A program made the translations under genes and the position numbers. The notes beneath the pieces were generated by a model that made no database searches, was not told the origin of the DNA, and worked only from the letters and a program-made list of their open reading frames with translations. DNA of 64,000 bases from Actinopolyspora mortivallis DSM 44261 (GTDB taxonomy: Bacteria > Actinomycetota > Actinomycetes > Mycobacteriales > Pseudonocardiaceae), in the NCBI RefSeq assembly GCF_000384035.1, contig NZ_KB913024.1:2475584-2539583 (forward strand), read 5' to 3'. Below are positions 18,439 through 28,027 of this stretch, one piece after another. Positions within the stretch are counted from its first letter, which is position 1. The number at the start of each line of letters is the position of its first letter.

Positions 18439-19848
18439 TCACTTTCCGGTGAACTCCCGAACCAGTAACGGCAGGGTCTCGAGCAGCTCCTGTCGCGAGC
18501 AGGCCGCGTAACCGAGCGCCACCCCGTACCACTGTTGCGTGAAACGATGGTGTCTGGCCAAGCCGTCCACCACCACACCGTGTTCCCGGAGGGCGGCGAT
18601 GGTGTCGCGTTCCGCGACCGCCTCCCCCAGCGGGATCACGACATGGGCACCCGCACGGTCTCCGACCGGTTCGATCCCGGCCCCTCCCAGGGCGTTCACG
18701 AGCAGCTCCCTGCGACCGGAGAGCTCCCGACGCAGCCTCCGCAGATGCCGTCCCAGATCGCCGTTCCTGGCCAGTTCGGTGAGCAGCCACTGCCCCGCCG
18801 GGGCCGGACGGGTACCCGTCCGTTCCCGATACTCCAGAATGGCCTCGGTCACCCACTCGGGAGCCAACAGCCATCCCACCCCGAGGGTGGGAGTGAGGAT
18901 CTTGCTCGTGGTGCCCAGATGAACCACCACGTCCGGGGCCATCGAGGCCAGCACCGGAAGCGGGGCCACATCGTAGCGCAGCTCCCCGTCGTAGTCGTCC
19001 TCCACGATCAGCCAGCCGGAGCGACGGGCGCGTTCGATCAACGCTATCCGTCGCCGGGCGGGCAGTCGCCCCCCGAGGGGGTACTGGTGGGCGGGGGAAC
19101 AGTAGACGGCGCTGACGTGTTCGGGAATGTCTTCCACCACCACCCCGGCGTGGTCCACCGGCACGGGAACCACCTCGATCCCCGCCGCGCACAACGCCTC
19201 GGCCGCTCGTTGGTAACCGGGCTCCTCCACGGCCACCCGGGCTCCGCGGGGAAGAACCGAGGCGGCGAGCTCCGCCACGGCGCTGGTCGTGCCGCCCGTG
19301 GCCAGCACCGAGTTCTCCGCCGGACCCTCCACGACCAGTCCCCGGTGCCGCAGCAGGTGTTCCACCACGGCGGCCCGGTACTCGGGAACACCGGCGCGGT
19401 GCGGCAGGGTGGCCGGGGCGCGGTCCCCAGCGGCTCTCCAGGCCCGCCGCCAAGCGGCGCGATCCACCCCCTCCGCCCACGGAGCTCCGGGGGTGAGCAG
19501 CACACGGAACGAGGGGGTTGCCTCCTCCTGCACCTCCCCTCCCCGGTGGGAGTGTCCGCTGCCCGGAGGTGCCGCGGTGACGTAGGTGCCGGATCCGCGT
19601 CGTCCCGAGATCCAGCCCTCGGCGTGCAGCTGGTCGTAGGCGGCGGCCGTGACCGTACGACTGACGGAGAGATGGCGGGCCAACGCGCGTGTGGACGGCA
19701 GCCGGTCCCCGGTGCGCAGCTGCCCGCGGGTGGCGGCCCTGCGCAGCGCGTCGGCCAGTTGGACCGCCAGCGGGCGACTCGCCGTGCGGTCGAGTTCGAT
19801 CACCAGTTCCAGGAGGGGTGAACTGGGAGCGGGAATACTGGGTGGCAT
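18439..19848 (-). CDS. MocR/PdxR-type regulator (GntR helix-turn-helix fused to aminotransferase fold)
   Basis: Transcription regulator of the MocR group: a winged helix at about 25-92 ([22 protein letters not shown]) joined to a class I aminotransferase-like domain that binds pyridoxal phosphate. K316 in HLGTTSKIL is the likely PLP-binding lysine. The 469 residues start at ATG 19848. It is divergent, 59 bases apart, from a pyridoxamine-phosphate-oxidase-like gene, the classic arrangement for PdxR-like control of vitamin B6 genes. A role as PLP sensor for this cassette is therefore a good inference, not proof. Spacing to ddl (46 bases) may allow read-through. Confidence 0.88.
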   Translation of the reverse strand: MPPSIPAPSSPLLELVIELDRTASRPLAVQLADALRRAATRGQLRTGDRLPSTRALARHLSVSRTVTAAAYDQLHAEGWISGRRGSGTYVTAAPPGSGHSHRGGEVQEEATPSFRVLLTPGAPWAEGVDRAAWRRAWRAAGDRAPATLPHRAGVPEYRAAVVEHLLRHRGLVVEGPAENSVLATGGTTSAVAELAASVLPRGARVAVEEPGYQRAAEALCAAGIEVVPVPVDHAGVVVEDIPEHVSAVYCSPAHQYPLGGRLPARRRIALIERARRSGWLIVEDDYDGELRYDVAPLPVLASMAPDVVVHLGTTSKILTPTLGVGWLLAPEWVTEAILEYRERTGTRPAPAGQWLLTELARNGDLGRHLRRLRRELSGRRELLVNALGGAGIEPVGDRAGAHVVIPLGEAVAERDTIAALREHGVVVDGLARHHRFTQQWYGVALGYAACSRQELLETLPLLVREFTGK

Positions 19849-19907
19849 CTCGAAACACTCCCTGATTGGCCCTTCAATAATGCCACCGGGGAGCGGATCT
19901 TCGTCGT

Positions 19908-20570
19908 GTGTCCCACGGAGAGCTCTCCCCCACGGAACGCAGTACGGTGCGACGCGGCAAACACCGCGCTCGTTCGGAACGCGCGGAACTCCACGAGGTT
20001 CTGGACCACGCCCTGCTGTGCCACGTCGGTTTCACCGTCTCCGGTCGCCCCCGTGTCCTGCCTACGGCGTTCGCACGCGTGGACGAAACGATGTATCTGC
20101 ACGGCTCCACGGGCTCACGCCTGCTGCGTGAGGCGGCGAACGGGACCGAGATGTGCGTGGCGGTGACCCTGTTGGACGGCATCGTCTACGCCAGAGCGAC
20201 CGCCCACAACTCGGTCAACTACCGCTCGGCGGTCATCCACGGCCGCCCGTTCGCCGTCACCGATCCGGAGGCCAAGTGGAACGCCCTGCGCGCGATCACC
20301 GAACACCTGGCCCCCGGATCCTGGGAGCACGCCAGACACCCGGACCGCCGTGAACTCGCGGGCACCGCCGTGGTCGGCCTGGACCTGACCGAGGCCTCGG
20401 TCAAGACACGTGAGGGCGATCCCGGCGACACCCCGGAGGACGTCGCCGAGGACCGGGTGTGGGCCGGCGTGCTGCCCCTGCACAGCTACTGGGGAACCCC
20501 TCGACCGAGTTCGGAACAACCCGGGCGACGCCCCGTACCGGAACACGTGAGCACACGGAGGACACCGTGA
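19908..20570 (+). CDS. pyridoxamine 5'-phosphate oxidase-like FMN-binding protein
   Basis: Split-barrel flavin-binding protein of the PNPOx-like group. The 220 residues contain HAllCHVGFTVSGRPRVLPTAF (core barrel), LHGSTGSR, and a C-terminal AGVLPLHSYWGTP. Sequence suggests FMN binding, but true PNPOx activity cannot be read from it; many such proteins act on other substrates. GTG 19908 follows GGGGAGCGG. The MocR regulator is divergent, and the GNAT gene overlaps its stop codon by four bases (GTGA), so the two are co-translated. Confidence 0.8.
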   Translation: MSHGELSPTERSTVRRGKHRARSERAELHEVLDHALLCHVGFTVSGRPRVLPTAFARVDETMYLHGSTGSRLLREAANGTEMCVAVTLLDGIVYARATAHNSVNYRSAVIHGRPFAVTDPEAKWNALRAITEHLAPGSWEHARHPDRRELAGTAVVGLDLTEASVKTREGDPGDTPEDVAEDRVWAGVLPLHSYWGTPRPSSEQPGRRPVPEHVSTRRTP

Positions 20571-21019
20571 ACATCCGAGAACTGGACCGTGCCGAGGCCC
20601 GGATCGCCCACCCGGTACTGCGCGAACTCCGCCCCTGGCTCGACTCCCCCGAGGACTTCCTGGCCGCCGTGTCCCCTCAGTTCGACCAGGGGTACCGCCT
20701 GGCCTGTGTGTTCGACACCGGGCCCGAGGCCCGGGCCGCCGTCGGTTTCCGTGTCGGCGACACACTGGCCTGGGGTCGTCACCTCTATGTGGACGACCTG
20801 TGCACGCTGCCCGAAGCTCGGGGAAACGGGTACGCGACCGGGCTGCTGGGCTGGGTGGAACGCGAGGCCGTACGGCTCGGAGTCCGACAGCTGCACCTCG
20901 ACTCGGGAACCCAGCGCCACACCGCGCACCGGCTCTACACCGGTAACGGGTTCACCATCTCCTCGCTGCACTTCACCAAAACGCTCGACGAGGCGGTCAC
21001 GGAACCGGAAAGGAACTGA
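20567..21019 (+). CDS. GNAT-family N-acetyltransferase
   Basis: Acetyltransferase of unknown substrate. The GTG at 20567 overlaps the stop of the previous gene, with GGAGG six bases upstream, giving 150 residues. The acetyl-CoA loop is seen as LPEARGNGYATGLL (Q/RxxGxG/A type), preceded by DDLCTLPE and followed by HLDSGTQRHTAHRLYTGNGF, the usual C-terminal strand. Being coupled to a PNPOx-like gene, it may act on a related small molecule; that is an inference. Confidence 0.85.
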   Translation: MNIRELDRAEARIAHPVLRELRPWLDSPEDFLAAVSPQFDQGYRLACVFDTGPEARAAVGFRVGDTLAWGRHLYVDDLCTLPEARGNGYATGLLGWVEREAVRLGVRQLHLDSGTQRHTAHRLYTGNGFTISSLHFTKTLDEAVTEPERN

Positions 21020-21020
21020 C

Positions 21021-21041
21021 CGGCCTCCCTTCCGGAGGCCG
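21021..21041. terminator. hairpin between GNAT and cysteine dioxygenase genes
   Basis: Perfect 8-base-pair stem CGGCCTCC/GGAGGCCG with a five-base loop, immediately after the GNAT stop codon and between convergent genes. Confidence 0.6.
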
Positions 21042-21066
21042 CCGACGGCCTTCCCCAGCGACGTGT

Positions 21067-21513
21067 TCAGGTCGTCGGGATGACGGCCCGTGCCGGGCGG
21101 TACACGTGCACGCTGATCGCCGGATCCGGCCCCTCGTTGTGCACCTGGTGCGCGTAGTGCGGGCCGAACACCCGGGACTGTCCGGGCACGAGAACGTGCA
21201 GCGCCTCGGCGTCGTGTCTGCCGGAGTCCGAACGCACCGCCCGTTCGGTCAGCACCCCGGAGACCACGGTGAAGGCCCCGTCGGAGCCTCCGTGGTCGTG
21301 CAGTTCGGTGCGCTGACCCGGCAGCCAGCTCAACACCCACACCTCGTACTCGTCGGTGCTGTACAGCAGCAGGGACCAGCGTGCGTCCCTGTCGTAACGC
21401 ACCCGGTGGGCCCAACGGCGGCGGTCCTCCGCGACCTCGCGGGCGACACGGACGGGGTGTGCCAGGCCGGACTCGGACGCGTTCGGAAGCGTGTTCGGGG
21501 GAACGGCGAACAA
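21067..21513 (-). CDS. cysteine dioxygenase family protein
   Basis: Cupin of the type I cysteine dioxygenase family, which oxidises cysteine to cysteine sulfinate with iron. From the TTG at 21513 (GAAGGAC nine bases upstream) it has 148 residues. The iron ligands appear as H72 and H74 in ELHDHGGSDGAF and H122 in AHQVHNEG; SWLPGQ precedes the first pair as in known enzymes. The frame stays open up to a GTG at 21657, which would add 48 residues without family similarity. The start decision matters because the upstream sequence can pair with the ribosome-binding site. Its neighbour makes or breaks cystathionine, so a cysteine-homeostasis role fits. Confidence 0.8.
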   Translation of the reverse strand: MFAVPPNTLPNASESGLAHPVRVAREVAEDRRRWAHRVRYDRDARWSLLLYSTDEYEVWVLSWLPGQRTELHDHGGSDGAFTVVSGVLTERAVRSDSGRHDAEALHVLVPGQSRVFGPHYAHQVHNEGPDPAISVHVYRPARAVIPTT

Positions 21514-21873
21514 GGAGAGGTCCTTCGTGGTCGAGGGAATCAGGGCTGAACACGTGACGCGGGCGGATCGATCACTCGTCTCCGCCGATCCGCGTCGTTC
21601 AACACGAAGGACACAGCGCGCTGGATACCAGGCGTAGCTCGACGTGGCGGCGCGCACCCTGCCGGGTCCGCTCCGCCGTCGGGAAAGCCTTCATCACACG
21701 CGCCAACACGACGTCGAGTCAAGCAACGGCCTTCCCCCACGTCAAGGCCGATTCCGGCACGCGCGTGCGATATCACACGGTCGTGGGTTGTCCGGGCCTC
21801 CGGAACCACAGACAGGCGGTCCCGCCCACCACCCTTCCGTGGGGACACCGTCGGCGAGATCCCTGTGTGCTCC
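21514..21873. other. 360-base leader region between the cystathionine enzyme and cysteine dioxygenase
   Basis: No gene is recognised here. The right part (about 21615-21873) has no clear signal apart from the palindrome GCACGCGCGTGC at about 21757-21768. The left part carries the nested hairpins listed separately. I looked for SAM-riboswitch-like motifs and saw none. Confidence 0.5.
21520..21612 (-). promoter_or_regulatory. structured leader able to hide the cysteine dioxygenase ribosome-binding site
   Basis: On the leftward transcript, GUCCUUCGUG (21612-21603) is perfectly complementary to CACGAAGGAC (21529-21520), which contains the Shine-Dalgarno of the TTG start. Between them are further nested pairs: UGAAC/GUUCA, GACGCG/CGCGUC and GGCGGA/UCCGCC. 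The order is consistent with one long imperfect hairpin. If the TTG is the start, this would keep the mRNA closed unless something disrupts it. Confidence 0.5.
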
Positions 21874-22974
21874 TCAGTCCAACGCGCCGAGCACGTCCGC
21901 CACCAGGTCCTCGGTGTCCTCGCATCCGGCGGAGAACCGCACGAACCCCTCGGGAACGGGATCCCCCCACTGAGCCCTGCGGTCGGCCGTACTGTGCACA
22001 CCGCCGAAACTGGTGGCCCCCGAAACCAGGTGACTGCGTTCGAGCATGCGTTCCACCGAGGCCGCGTCCGGCAGCTCGAAACGCAGCACCCCGCCCCACC
22101 GGCGCATCTGACGAGCGGCCGTCTCGTGGGCGGGATCGGAGGGAAGTCCCGGCCAACGCACTCCCGAGACGGCGGGATGTTCGACCAGTGCCGCGGCGAG
22201 CGCGGCCGCGTTGGCGGCCTGCCGCTCCAACCGCAGATCGAGGGTGGCCAGGCTCCGGTGGGCCAACCAGGTCTCGAAGGGCGCGGGCACCGCCCCCGAA
22301 AGCCCACGGGCCCGGTTCAGACGCTCCGCCGTCTCCCGGTCGGCGGTGCTGACATGACCCAACAGCAGGTCACTGTGTCCGCACACCGCCTTCGTGTCAC
22401 TGGCGACCACCACGTCAGCCCCCAGTTCCAACGGCCGTTGACCCAACGGTGTGGCAGTGGTGTTGTCCACCGCCACCAGTGCCCCGGCCCGGTGGGCGTA
22501 CTCGGCGACCATCTCGATGTCGCAGACGTCCAGACCCGGGTTGGAGGGGGTTTCCAGCAACACCACACGCGCCCCGGCGAAGTCCTCCCCGGAGAGTTCC
22601 CCCGCAGTGGGCAGCCGACGCACCCGCAGGTTCAACTCGGACAACTCGGTACGCACGAACTCCCTGGTCGCGTAGTAACCGTCCGCGGGAAGCACCAGAG
22701 TGTCCCCCTCACGTAGCAACGTCCGCAGCAGGGTTCCGATCGCGGCCATGCCGGAGGGGAAGAGCACGCAGTGCCCCCGGTCGAGTTCGCCGAGAGCGCG
22801 CTCCAGCGCCCTCCACCCGGGATTGCCCGCTCTCCCGTAGAAGTCGGCCTCGCCCACGCGGTCCGCGCCTCCCAGATGGTAGGGGGCGGCGAAGACCGGT
22901 CCGGGCATGAACGGGTCCCCGGCTCCGGCCTCCGGCTCTCCGGCGTGCACACAACGCGTTCCGTCGCCGAACAA
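21874..22974 (-). CDS. cystathionine gamma-lyase/synthase-like PLP enzyme
   Basis: Trans-sulfuration enzyme of the Cys/Met-metabolism PLP family. TTG 22974 with GGAGGAG eight bases upstream gives 366 residues; a GTG at 23025 is an alternative. It shows the family landmarks FYGRAGNPGWRALERAL, FPSGMAAIGT, DNTTATPLGQRPLELGADVV and the PLP lysine in ASDTKAVCGHSD, and SGATSFGGVHST near the end. Cystathionine lyase is the usual annotation for this subgroup, but synthase activity cannot be excluded. It lies 89 bases downstream of gpsA and upstream of cysteine dioxygenase, which would consume the cysteine it could release. Confidence 0.85.
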   Translation of the reverse strand: MFGDGTRCVHAGEPEAGAGDPFMPGPVFAAPYHLGGADRVGEADFYGRAGNPGWRALERALGELDRGHCVLFPSGMAAIGTLLRTLLREGDTLVLPADGYYATREFVRTELSELNLRVRRLPTAGELSGEDFAGARVVLLETPSNPGLDVCDIEMVAEYAHRAGALVAVDNTTATPLGQRPLELGADVVVASDTKAVCGHSDLLLGHVSTADRETAERLNRARGLSGAVPAPFETWLAHRSLATLDLRLERQAANAAALAAALVEHPAVSGVRWPGLPSDPAHETAARQMRRWGGVLRFELPDAASVERMLERSHLVSGATSFGGVHSTADRRAQWGDPVPEGFVRFSAGCEDTEDLVADVLGALD

Positions 22975-23063
22975 CGACAGCTCCTCCGTCTCGATCCTCG
23001 TCCGTTCCGTGTCTCGTCGGGACACCCGGGCCGAACGGCCCACGGTTCCGGGAGCACACCGGA

Positions 23064-24098
23064 CTACTCGGGCTTGCGTTCCCTGCCGAGGAGTTCGGCG
23101 GCGGCGGGAACCGGATCCAGCCCCTCGTGACACACCCGGTGCACGACTTCGGCGATCGGCATCTCCACACCGCATCTGTCGGCCAGGGCGCACAACGAGG
23201 TGCAGGACTTGACCCCTTCGGCGACCTGACCGTGCGCGGCCCGCTGCGCCTCGGCCAGGGACTCGCCTCTGCCCAGCCGTTCCCCGAAGGTGCGGTTACG
23301 GGACAACGGGGACAGGCAGGTCGCCGCCAGATCCCCCATCCCGGCCAACCCGGCGAAGGTCATGGGCTCGGCTCCCAGGGCCACGCCCAGTCTCGTGGTC
23401 TCGGCCAGCCCTCTCGTGATCAACGTGGACATGGTGTTGGCCCCGTAGCCCAGTCCCGAGGCCACACCGCAGGCGAGCGCGATCACGTTCTTGCACGCTC
23501 CCGCCACCTCGACCCCGACCAGGTCGGTGTTGGTGTAGGGGCGGAAGTAACCGGTGGAACAGGCCCGCTGCAACGCCACCGCCCGGTCGTGGTCGGAGCA
23601 GGCGACCACCGTCGCGGTCGGCTGTTCCGCGGCGATCTCCTTGGCGAGGTTGGGACCGGAGACCACGGCGATCCGCTCAGCGGCCACACCGGCCACTTCG
23701 GAGATCACCTGACTCATCCGCTTCAGGGTGCTCAGCTCCACCCCCTTGGCGAGACTGACCAGAGTGGCCCCCTCCGGCAGGAACGGCTGCCAACCGGCGA
23801 GGTTCTCCCGCAACGTCTGGCTGGGAACGGCCAGCACGACCGCCTCGGCCCCACGCACCGCCTCCGTCGCGTCGTCCGTGGCGCTCAGCCGCCGGGGCAG
23901 CTCCACACCCGGCAGGTACTCCTCGTTGGTCCGTTCACGTTCGATCCCCTCGGCCACGGAGGAACGCCGCGCCCAGAGACGGACGTCGGTTCCCGCGTCG
24001 GCGAGCACCTTGGCGAAGGTGGTTCCCCAGGAGCCCGCTCCCAGCACGGCCGCTCGTTCGATCCCACGCCGGGACACGGCTGAGGTCCCCTCAGGCAT
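23064..24098 (-). CDS. gpsA: NAD(P)-dependent glycerol-3-phosphate dehydrogenase
   Basis: Reduces dihydroxyacetone phosphate to sn-glycerol 3-phosphate for phospholipid synthesis. The 344-residue protein has the N-terminal Rossmann motif [17 protein letters not shown] from residue 20, and the C-terminal domain motif [19 protein letters not shown] with the catalytic lysine region. It overlaps the end of plsC by 8 bases, so the two lipid genes are translationally coupled. The same acyltransferase-gpsA pairing is common in actinobacteria. Confidence 0.96.
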   Translation of the reverse strand: MPEGTSAVSRRGIERAAVLGAGSWGTTFAKVLADAGTDVRLWARRSSVAEGIERERTNEEYLPGVELPRRLSATDDATEAVRGAEAVVLAVPSQTLRENLAGWQPFLPEGATLVSLAKGVELSTLKRMSQVISEVAGVAAERIAVVSGPNLAKEIAAEQPTATVVACSDHDRAVALQRACSTGYFRPYTNTDLVGVEVAGACKNVIALACGVASGLGYGANTMSTLITRGLAETTRLGVALGAEPMTFAGLAGMGDLAATCLSPLSRNRTFGERLGRGESLAEAQRAAHGQVAEGVKSCTSLCALADRCGVEMPIAEVVHRVCHEGLDPVPAAAELLGRERKPE

Positions 24099-24870
24099 GG
24101 TCCTCTTCTCCGCTCGTGCGCTTCCGGGCCGAGTAGAAGGACGTGGGGGCCGGCTCGTCCCGCACCTCGGCCAACAGCTCGCGGACCCTGGTCATGACCA
24201 GATCGGTGACCTCCCGCAGAGTGCGGGTGTCCGGTTCCTTCGTCCGGTACTCCGCCAGGTCCAACGGCTCGCCGAACACGGTGGTCACCCGTTTGCGCGG
24301 CAACGGGCGGAAACGCTTGCCGTAACCGTCGTAGATCTCCCGCGTACCCCACCGGGCCACCGGGATGACCGGAACGTCGTGTTCCAGCGCGAGCCGGGCC
24401 ACACCTATCTTGGGCACCATCGGCCAACCGTCGGGGTCCTTGGTGATGGTCCCGTCGGGATAGATCAGCACCACCTTGCCCGAGCGCAGGGCCTCGTGCG
24501 CCTCACGCAGACTCTTCTGGGCGTCCACGGTCCCCCGGTAGACGGGAATCTGTCCCAGACCGCGCAGGACTCCCCGCAGCACCGGGATGTTCCAGAGTGT
24601 GTTCTTGGCCAGAAAACGCGGAAGTCGTCCGGCGCGGTGCACGGCGACCGCGTCGTAGATCGGGTCGATGTGCGAGACGTGGTTGAGCACCAGCAGCGCG
24701 GGGCCCTCGGCGGGGACGTTACGCAGTCCTGTCAGTCGTGTCCGCCCCAACAGGGTCTTGAGCGGGTAGAACACCACGACCGCGATTGCCAGCCACAGCT
24801 TGCCCGTCACCCCGCGGACACGCTCTCTGGTCCCACTGCGAGCATGCCGCAGGCTCTTCGGCTCGAACAC
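24091..24870 (-). CDS. 1-acyl-sn-glycerol-3-phosphate acyltransferase family protein
   Basis: PlsC-type acyltransferase that would convert lysophosphatidate to phosphatidate at the membrane. GTG 24870 (GGAAGGAG upstream) gives 259 residues with a hydrophobic N-terminal segment (about 20-40), the catalytic HxxxxD box as NHVSHID, the second box GQIPVYRG and the third [10 protein letters not shown]. Overlap with gpsA supports a shared role in making phospholipid. The long charged C-terminal tail is not informative. The substrate is inferred from family. Confidence 0.88.
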   Translation of the reverse strand: MFEPKSLRHARSGTRERVRGVTGKLWLAIAVVVFYPLKTLLGRTRLTGLRNVPAEGPALLVLNHVSHIDPIYDAVAVHRAGRLPRFLAKNTLWNIPVLRGVLRGLGQIPVYRGTVDAQKSLREAHEALRSGKVVLIYPDGTITKDPDGWPMVPKIGVARLALEHDVPVIPVARWGTREIYDGYGKRFRPLPRKRVTTVFGEPLDLAEYRTKEPDTRTLREVTDLVMTRVRELLAEVRDEPAPTSFYSARKRTSGEEDHA

Positions 24871-24976
24871 CCCAACTCCTTCCCGTTCCGGCGACAGCCA
24901 ACATACCCGCACCGTCTTCCGCACGGCCCCTCCCGGGGCATGGCGACGGGACTCGCCTCCGGAGCACCATGGTGGG

Positions 24977-25633
24977 GTGTCTTGCGGGGTTCATCTGCTC
25001 GTTCCGATCAAACCGCTGCGGATCGCCAAGAGTCGTCTGCGGGCGGCCAGCCCGACCGCGCGGGCACACGCCGAACTCGTCACCGCGCTGGTTTCGGACA
25101 CGGTGCTGGCGGCACGCGCGGCCGAGGGCGTCGCCGGGGTTGTCGTGGTCACCTCGGACCCGACGCTGGATGCCCGTTTCCGCGCGCACGGCGTCGAGGT
25201 CATCGCGGACTCCCCCGACCAGGGACTCAACTCCGCGCTCGAACACGGGGCGAGGATGCTGCGCGAACGCCGTCCACGGGCCCGGTTGGGTGTGCTACAG
25301 GCGGACCTGCCTGCGCTGCGACCCGCCGAGCTGGACGCGGCGATCGCCGAGTCCGCGGGGCAACGTGCCTTCTGCGCCGACAGGCACGGCACCGGAACGA
25401 CGTTGCTGCTCGCCCGGGGCGACACCGACCTGCGCCCCGGTTTCGGAACCGATTCGGCCCGGGTACACGGACACGGCGGGGCGCGGCGGTTGGCGCGGGC
25501 GGCGGAGTCGCTGCGTTGTGACGTGGACGTCCCCGCCGACCTGGGGGTCGCCGAGGCACTCGGACTGGGTGAGCACACCCGGTCGGTGCTGCGTGGGGAG
25601 GTCCGCGCGGACTGTGTGGGCCACTCGGCGTGA
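24977..25633 (+). CDS. fbiD: phosphoenolpyruvate guanylyltransferase (FbiD/CofC)
   Basis: Makes the GTP-activated phosphoenolpyruvate/lactate precursor for coenzyme F420. The GTG at 24977 gives 218 residues beginning V-SCGVHLLVPIKPLRIAKSRL, the nucleotidyltransferase motif of CofC. Other family features are ADLPALRPAEL (metal-binding Asp) and DRHGTGTTLLL. It lies upstream of ppk, exactly as Rv2983-Rv2984. No fbiA/B/C genes are in the window; the F420 role is based on the family and synteny. Confidence 0.92.
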   Translation: MSCGVHLLVPIKPLRIAKSRLRAASPTARAHAELVTALVSDTVLAARAAEGVAGVVVVTSDPTLDARFRAHGVEVIADSPDQGLNSALEHGARMLRERRPRARLGVLQADLPALRPAELDAAIAESAGQRAFCADRHGTGTTLLLARGDTDLRPGFGTDSARVHGHGGARRLARAAESLRCDVDVPADLGVAEALGLGEHTRSVLRGEVRADCVGHSA

Positions 25634-25708
25634 CGGCCCTCTCGGGGCGGCGGCAGCGACCGAGATCACGTTCCACCCATTCGATCGGGTGAGCGTGTCC
25701 CCACTTTC

Positions 25709-28021
25709 ATGGGCGAGAATGGAAGCGTGAGCACGGACGGCGACGACCGGCTTTCCGAGTCGGTCCCACAGCGAGGTAACGAGCGCGAGTCCGCCCCACC
25801 ACACAGCTCCCCCTCCGTGTGGGAGGCGGACCAGGGGGAGGCCTCCCCCTCGTTACCGGAGGACCCCGTCGAGCGGGGGGAGACGCGTGTCCGGCCGGAG
25901 AGCGAGTCGGACAGGGCGCGGGTACCCGCCGCACCGCCCGCGGTCACCCGGGCCGCGGCGAGCACCGACCTGCCGGAGAACCGGTACCTGAACCGCGAGC
26001 TGTCCTGGTTGGATTTCAACGCCCGTGTACTCGCCGTGGCCGAGGACCACTCCCAGCCGCCGCTGGAACGGGCCAAGTTCCTGGCCATCTTCGCCTCGAA
26101 CCTGGACGAGTTCTACATGGTGCGCGTCGCCGGACTCAAAAGACGCGAGGAGACCGGACTCTCCGTGCGCAGCACCGACGGACTCTCCCCCCACGAACAA
26201 CTCGTCCGTATCGCGGCACGCAACCAGGACCTGGTCGAGAAACTCGACCGCGTGTTCCTGGACGAGCTGCTCCCGGAGCTGGAGGCCAACGGGATCCGGA
26301 TCCTGAACTGGGCGCAACTGGAGGACGAGGACAAGGCCCACCTCACGCGTTACTTCCAGGACCACGTCTTTCCCGTCCTGACCCCGCTCGCCGTCGACCC
26401 CGCCCACCCCTTCCCCTACATCTCCGGACTCTCCCTGAACCTCGCCGTGATGGTCACCGACCCGGACGCGGGCATCAAACGGTTCGCCCGGGTCAAGGTG
26501 CCGGACAACGTGGCCAGGCTGATCCGGGTCGAGGAGCAACGGGACCGGCAACGAACCACCTTCGTCCCACTGGAGGAGCTCATCGCGGCCCACCTGGACA
26601 AGCTCTTTCCCGGGATGGAGGTCACCGAGCACCACATATTCCGCGTCACCCGCAACGCGGACCTCGAGGTCGAGGAGGACCGGGACGAGGACCTGCTCCA
26701 GGCCATGGAACGCGAGCTGTCGCGACGTCGCTTCGGTCCTCCGGTGCGGTTGGAGATCGCCGAGACGATGAGCCGCACCATGCTGGAACTGCTGCTGCGC
26801 GAACTGGACGTGGACCCGCACGACGTCGTCGAGGTACGCGGACTGCTCGACGTGTCCTGCCTGTTCCAGCTCGAACGGCTCCAGCGCCCCGACCTGAAGG
26901 GGGCACCGTTCGTGCCCGCCACCCACCCGGCCTTCGCCGAGGGCAACACCTCCAAGAGCATCTTCGCCACCCTGCGCGAGGGGGACGTGCTGGTGCACCA
27001 CCCCTACCACGCCTTCTCCACCTCGGTGCAGCGGTTCATCGAACAGGCCGCGGTGGACCCGCAGGTCCTGGCGATCAAGCAGACTCTCTACCGCACCTCG
27101 GGGGACTCGCCGATCGTCAACTCGTTGATAGACGCCGCCGAGGCGGGCAAGCAGGTGGTGGCCCTGGTGGAGCTCAAGGCACGTTTCGACGAGCAGGCCA
27201 ACATCCAGTGGGCACGTGCACTGGAACGCTCCGGCGTGCACGTGGTCTACGGGCTGGTCGGGCTCAAGACGCACTGCAAGACGGCACTGGTGGTCCGCCA
27301 GGAGGGCTCCACGCTGCGCCGGTACTGCCATCTGGGCACCGGGAACTACAACCCGAAAACAGCTCGGATCTATGAGGACCTCGGCCTGCTCACCGCCGAC
27401 GACGACATCGGCGCCGACCTCACCGACCTGTTCAACGTGCTCACCGGCTACGCCAGACACGACACCTACCGACGCATCCTGGTCTCCCCGCAGGGAATCC
27501 GCACCGGTATCGTCGAACGGATCGAGGGCGAGATCGAGCTGGCCAGAGCGGGTAAACCGGCCGGAATCCGGATGAAGGTGAACTCACTGGTCGACGAACA
27601 GATCATCGACGCCCTCTACCGGGCCTCCCTGGCCGGAGTGGAAGTGCGGGTGGTGGTACGCGGTATCTGTGCCCTGCAACCCGGCGTCCGCGGACTGAGC
27701 GAGAACATCGAGGTCCGTTCCATCCTCGGACGTTTCCTGGAGCACTCCCGGGTGTTCCACTTCCAGGGAGCGGGGGAACACTGGATCGGCAGCGCCGACA
27801 TGATGCACCGCAACCTCGACCGACGTATCGAAGCCCAGGTGCAGGTCACCGATCCCAGGCTCACCGCCGAGCTGGACGCGCTGCTCGACTCCGCCCTCCA
27901 CCCGCAGACACGGTGCTGGGTCCTCAACGAGAAGGGCGACTGGGAGGCGTCCCCCCACCAGAACCAGCACGTCAAGGACCACCAAGTGGAAATGCTGCGA
28001 CAGCACGGCGCGAAGGTGTGA
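25709..28021 (+). CDS. ppk: polyphosphate kinase 1
   Basis: Reversibly makes polyphosphate from ATP. The 770-residue protein has the N-terminal region (after a 90-residue acidic leader of low complexity) with [15 protein letters not shown], then the core with [13 protein letters not shown], and the catalytic domains. The phosphorylated histidine is H522 in [11 protein letters not shown], and [10 protein letters not shown] with [14 protein letters not shown] completes the C-terminal site. ATG 25709 lacks a good ribosome-binding site; a GTG at 25727 is possible and removes six residues. mutT1 follows after six bases, so they form an operon. Confidence 0.97.
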   Translation: MGENGSVSTDGDDRLSESVPQRGNERESAPPHSSPSVWEADQGEASPSLPEDPVERGETRVRPESESDRARVPAAPPAVTRAAASTDLPENRYLNRELSWLDFNARVLAVAEDHSQPPLERAKFLAIFASNLDEFYMVRVAGLKRREETGLSVRSTDGLSPHEQLVRIAARNQDLVEKLDRVFLDELLPELEANGIRILNWAQLEDEDKAHLTRYFQDHVFPVLTPLAVDPAHPFPYISGLSLNLAVMVTDPDAGIKRFARVKVPDNVARLIRVEEQRDRQRTTFVPLEELIAAHLDKLFPGMEVTEHHIFRVTRNADLEVEEDRDEDLLQAMERELSRRRFGPPVRLEIAETMSRTMLELLLRELDVDPHDVVEVRGLLDVSCLFQLERLQRPDLKGAPFVPATHPAFAEGNTSKSIFATLREGDVLVHHPYHAFSTSVQRFIEQAAVDPQVLAIKQTLYRTSGDSPIVNSLIDAAEAGKQVVALVELKARFDEQANIQWARALERSGVHVVYGLVGLKTHCKTALVVRQEGSTLRRYCHLGTGNYNPKTARIYEDLGLLTADDDIGADLTDLFNVLTGYARHDTYRRILVSPQGIRTGIVERIEGEIELARAGKPAGIRMKVNSLVDEQIIDALYRASLAGVEVRVVVRGICALQPGVRGLSENIEVRSILGRFLEHSRVFHFQGAGEHWIGSADMMHRNLDRRIEAQVQVTDPRLTAELDALLDSALHPQTRCWVLNEKGDWEASPHQNQHVKDHQVEMLRQHGAKV

Positions 28022-28027
28022 GAACGC

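Noticed and set aside
21514-21873. SAM or other known riboswitch in the cysteine dioxygenase leader
   Set aside because: Core motifs of SAM riboswitches were not found by eye; only the hairpin pattern was reported.
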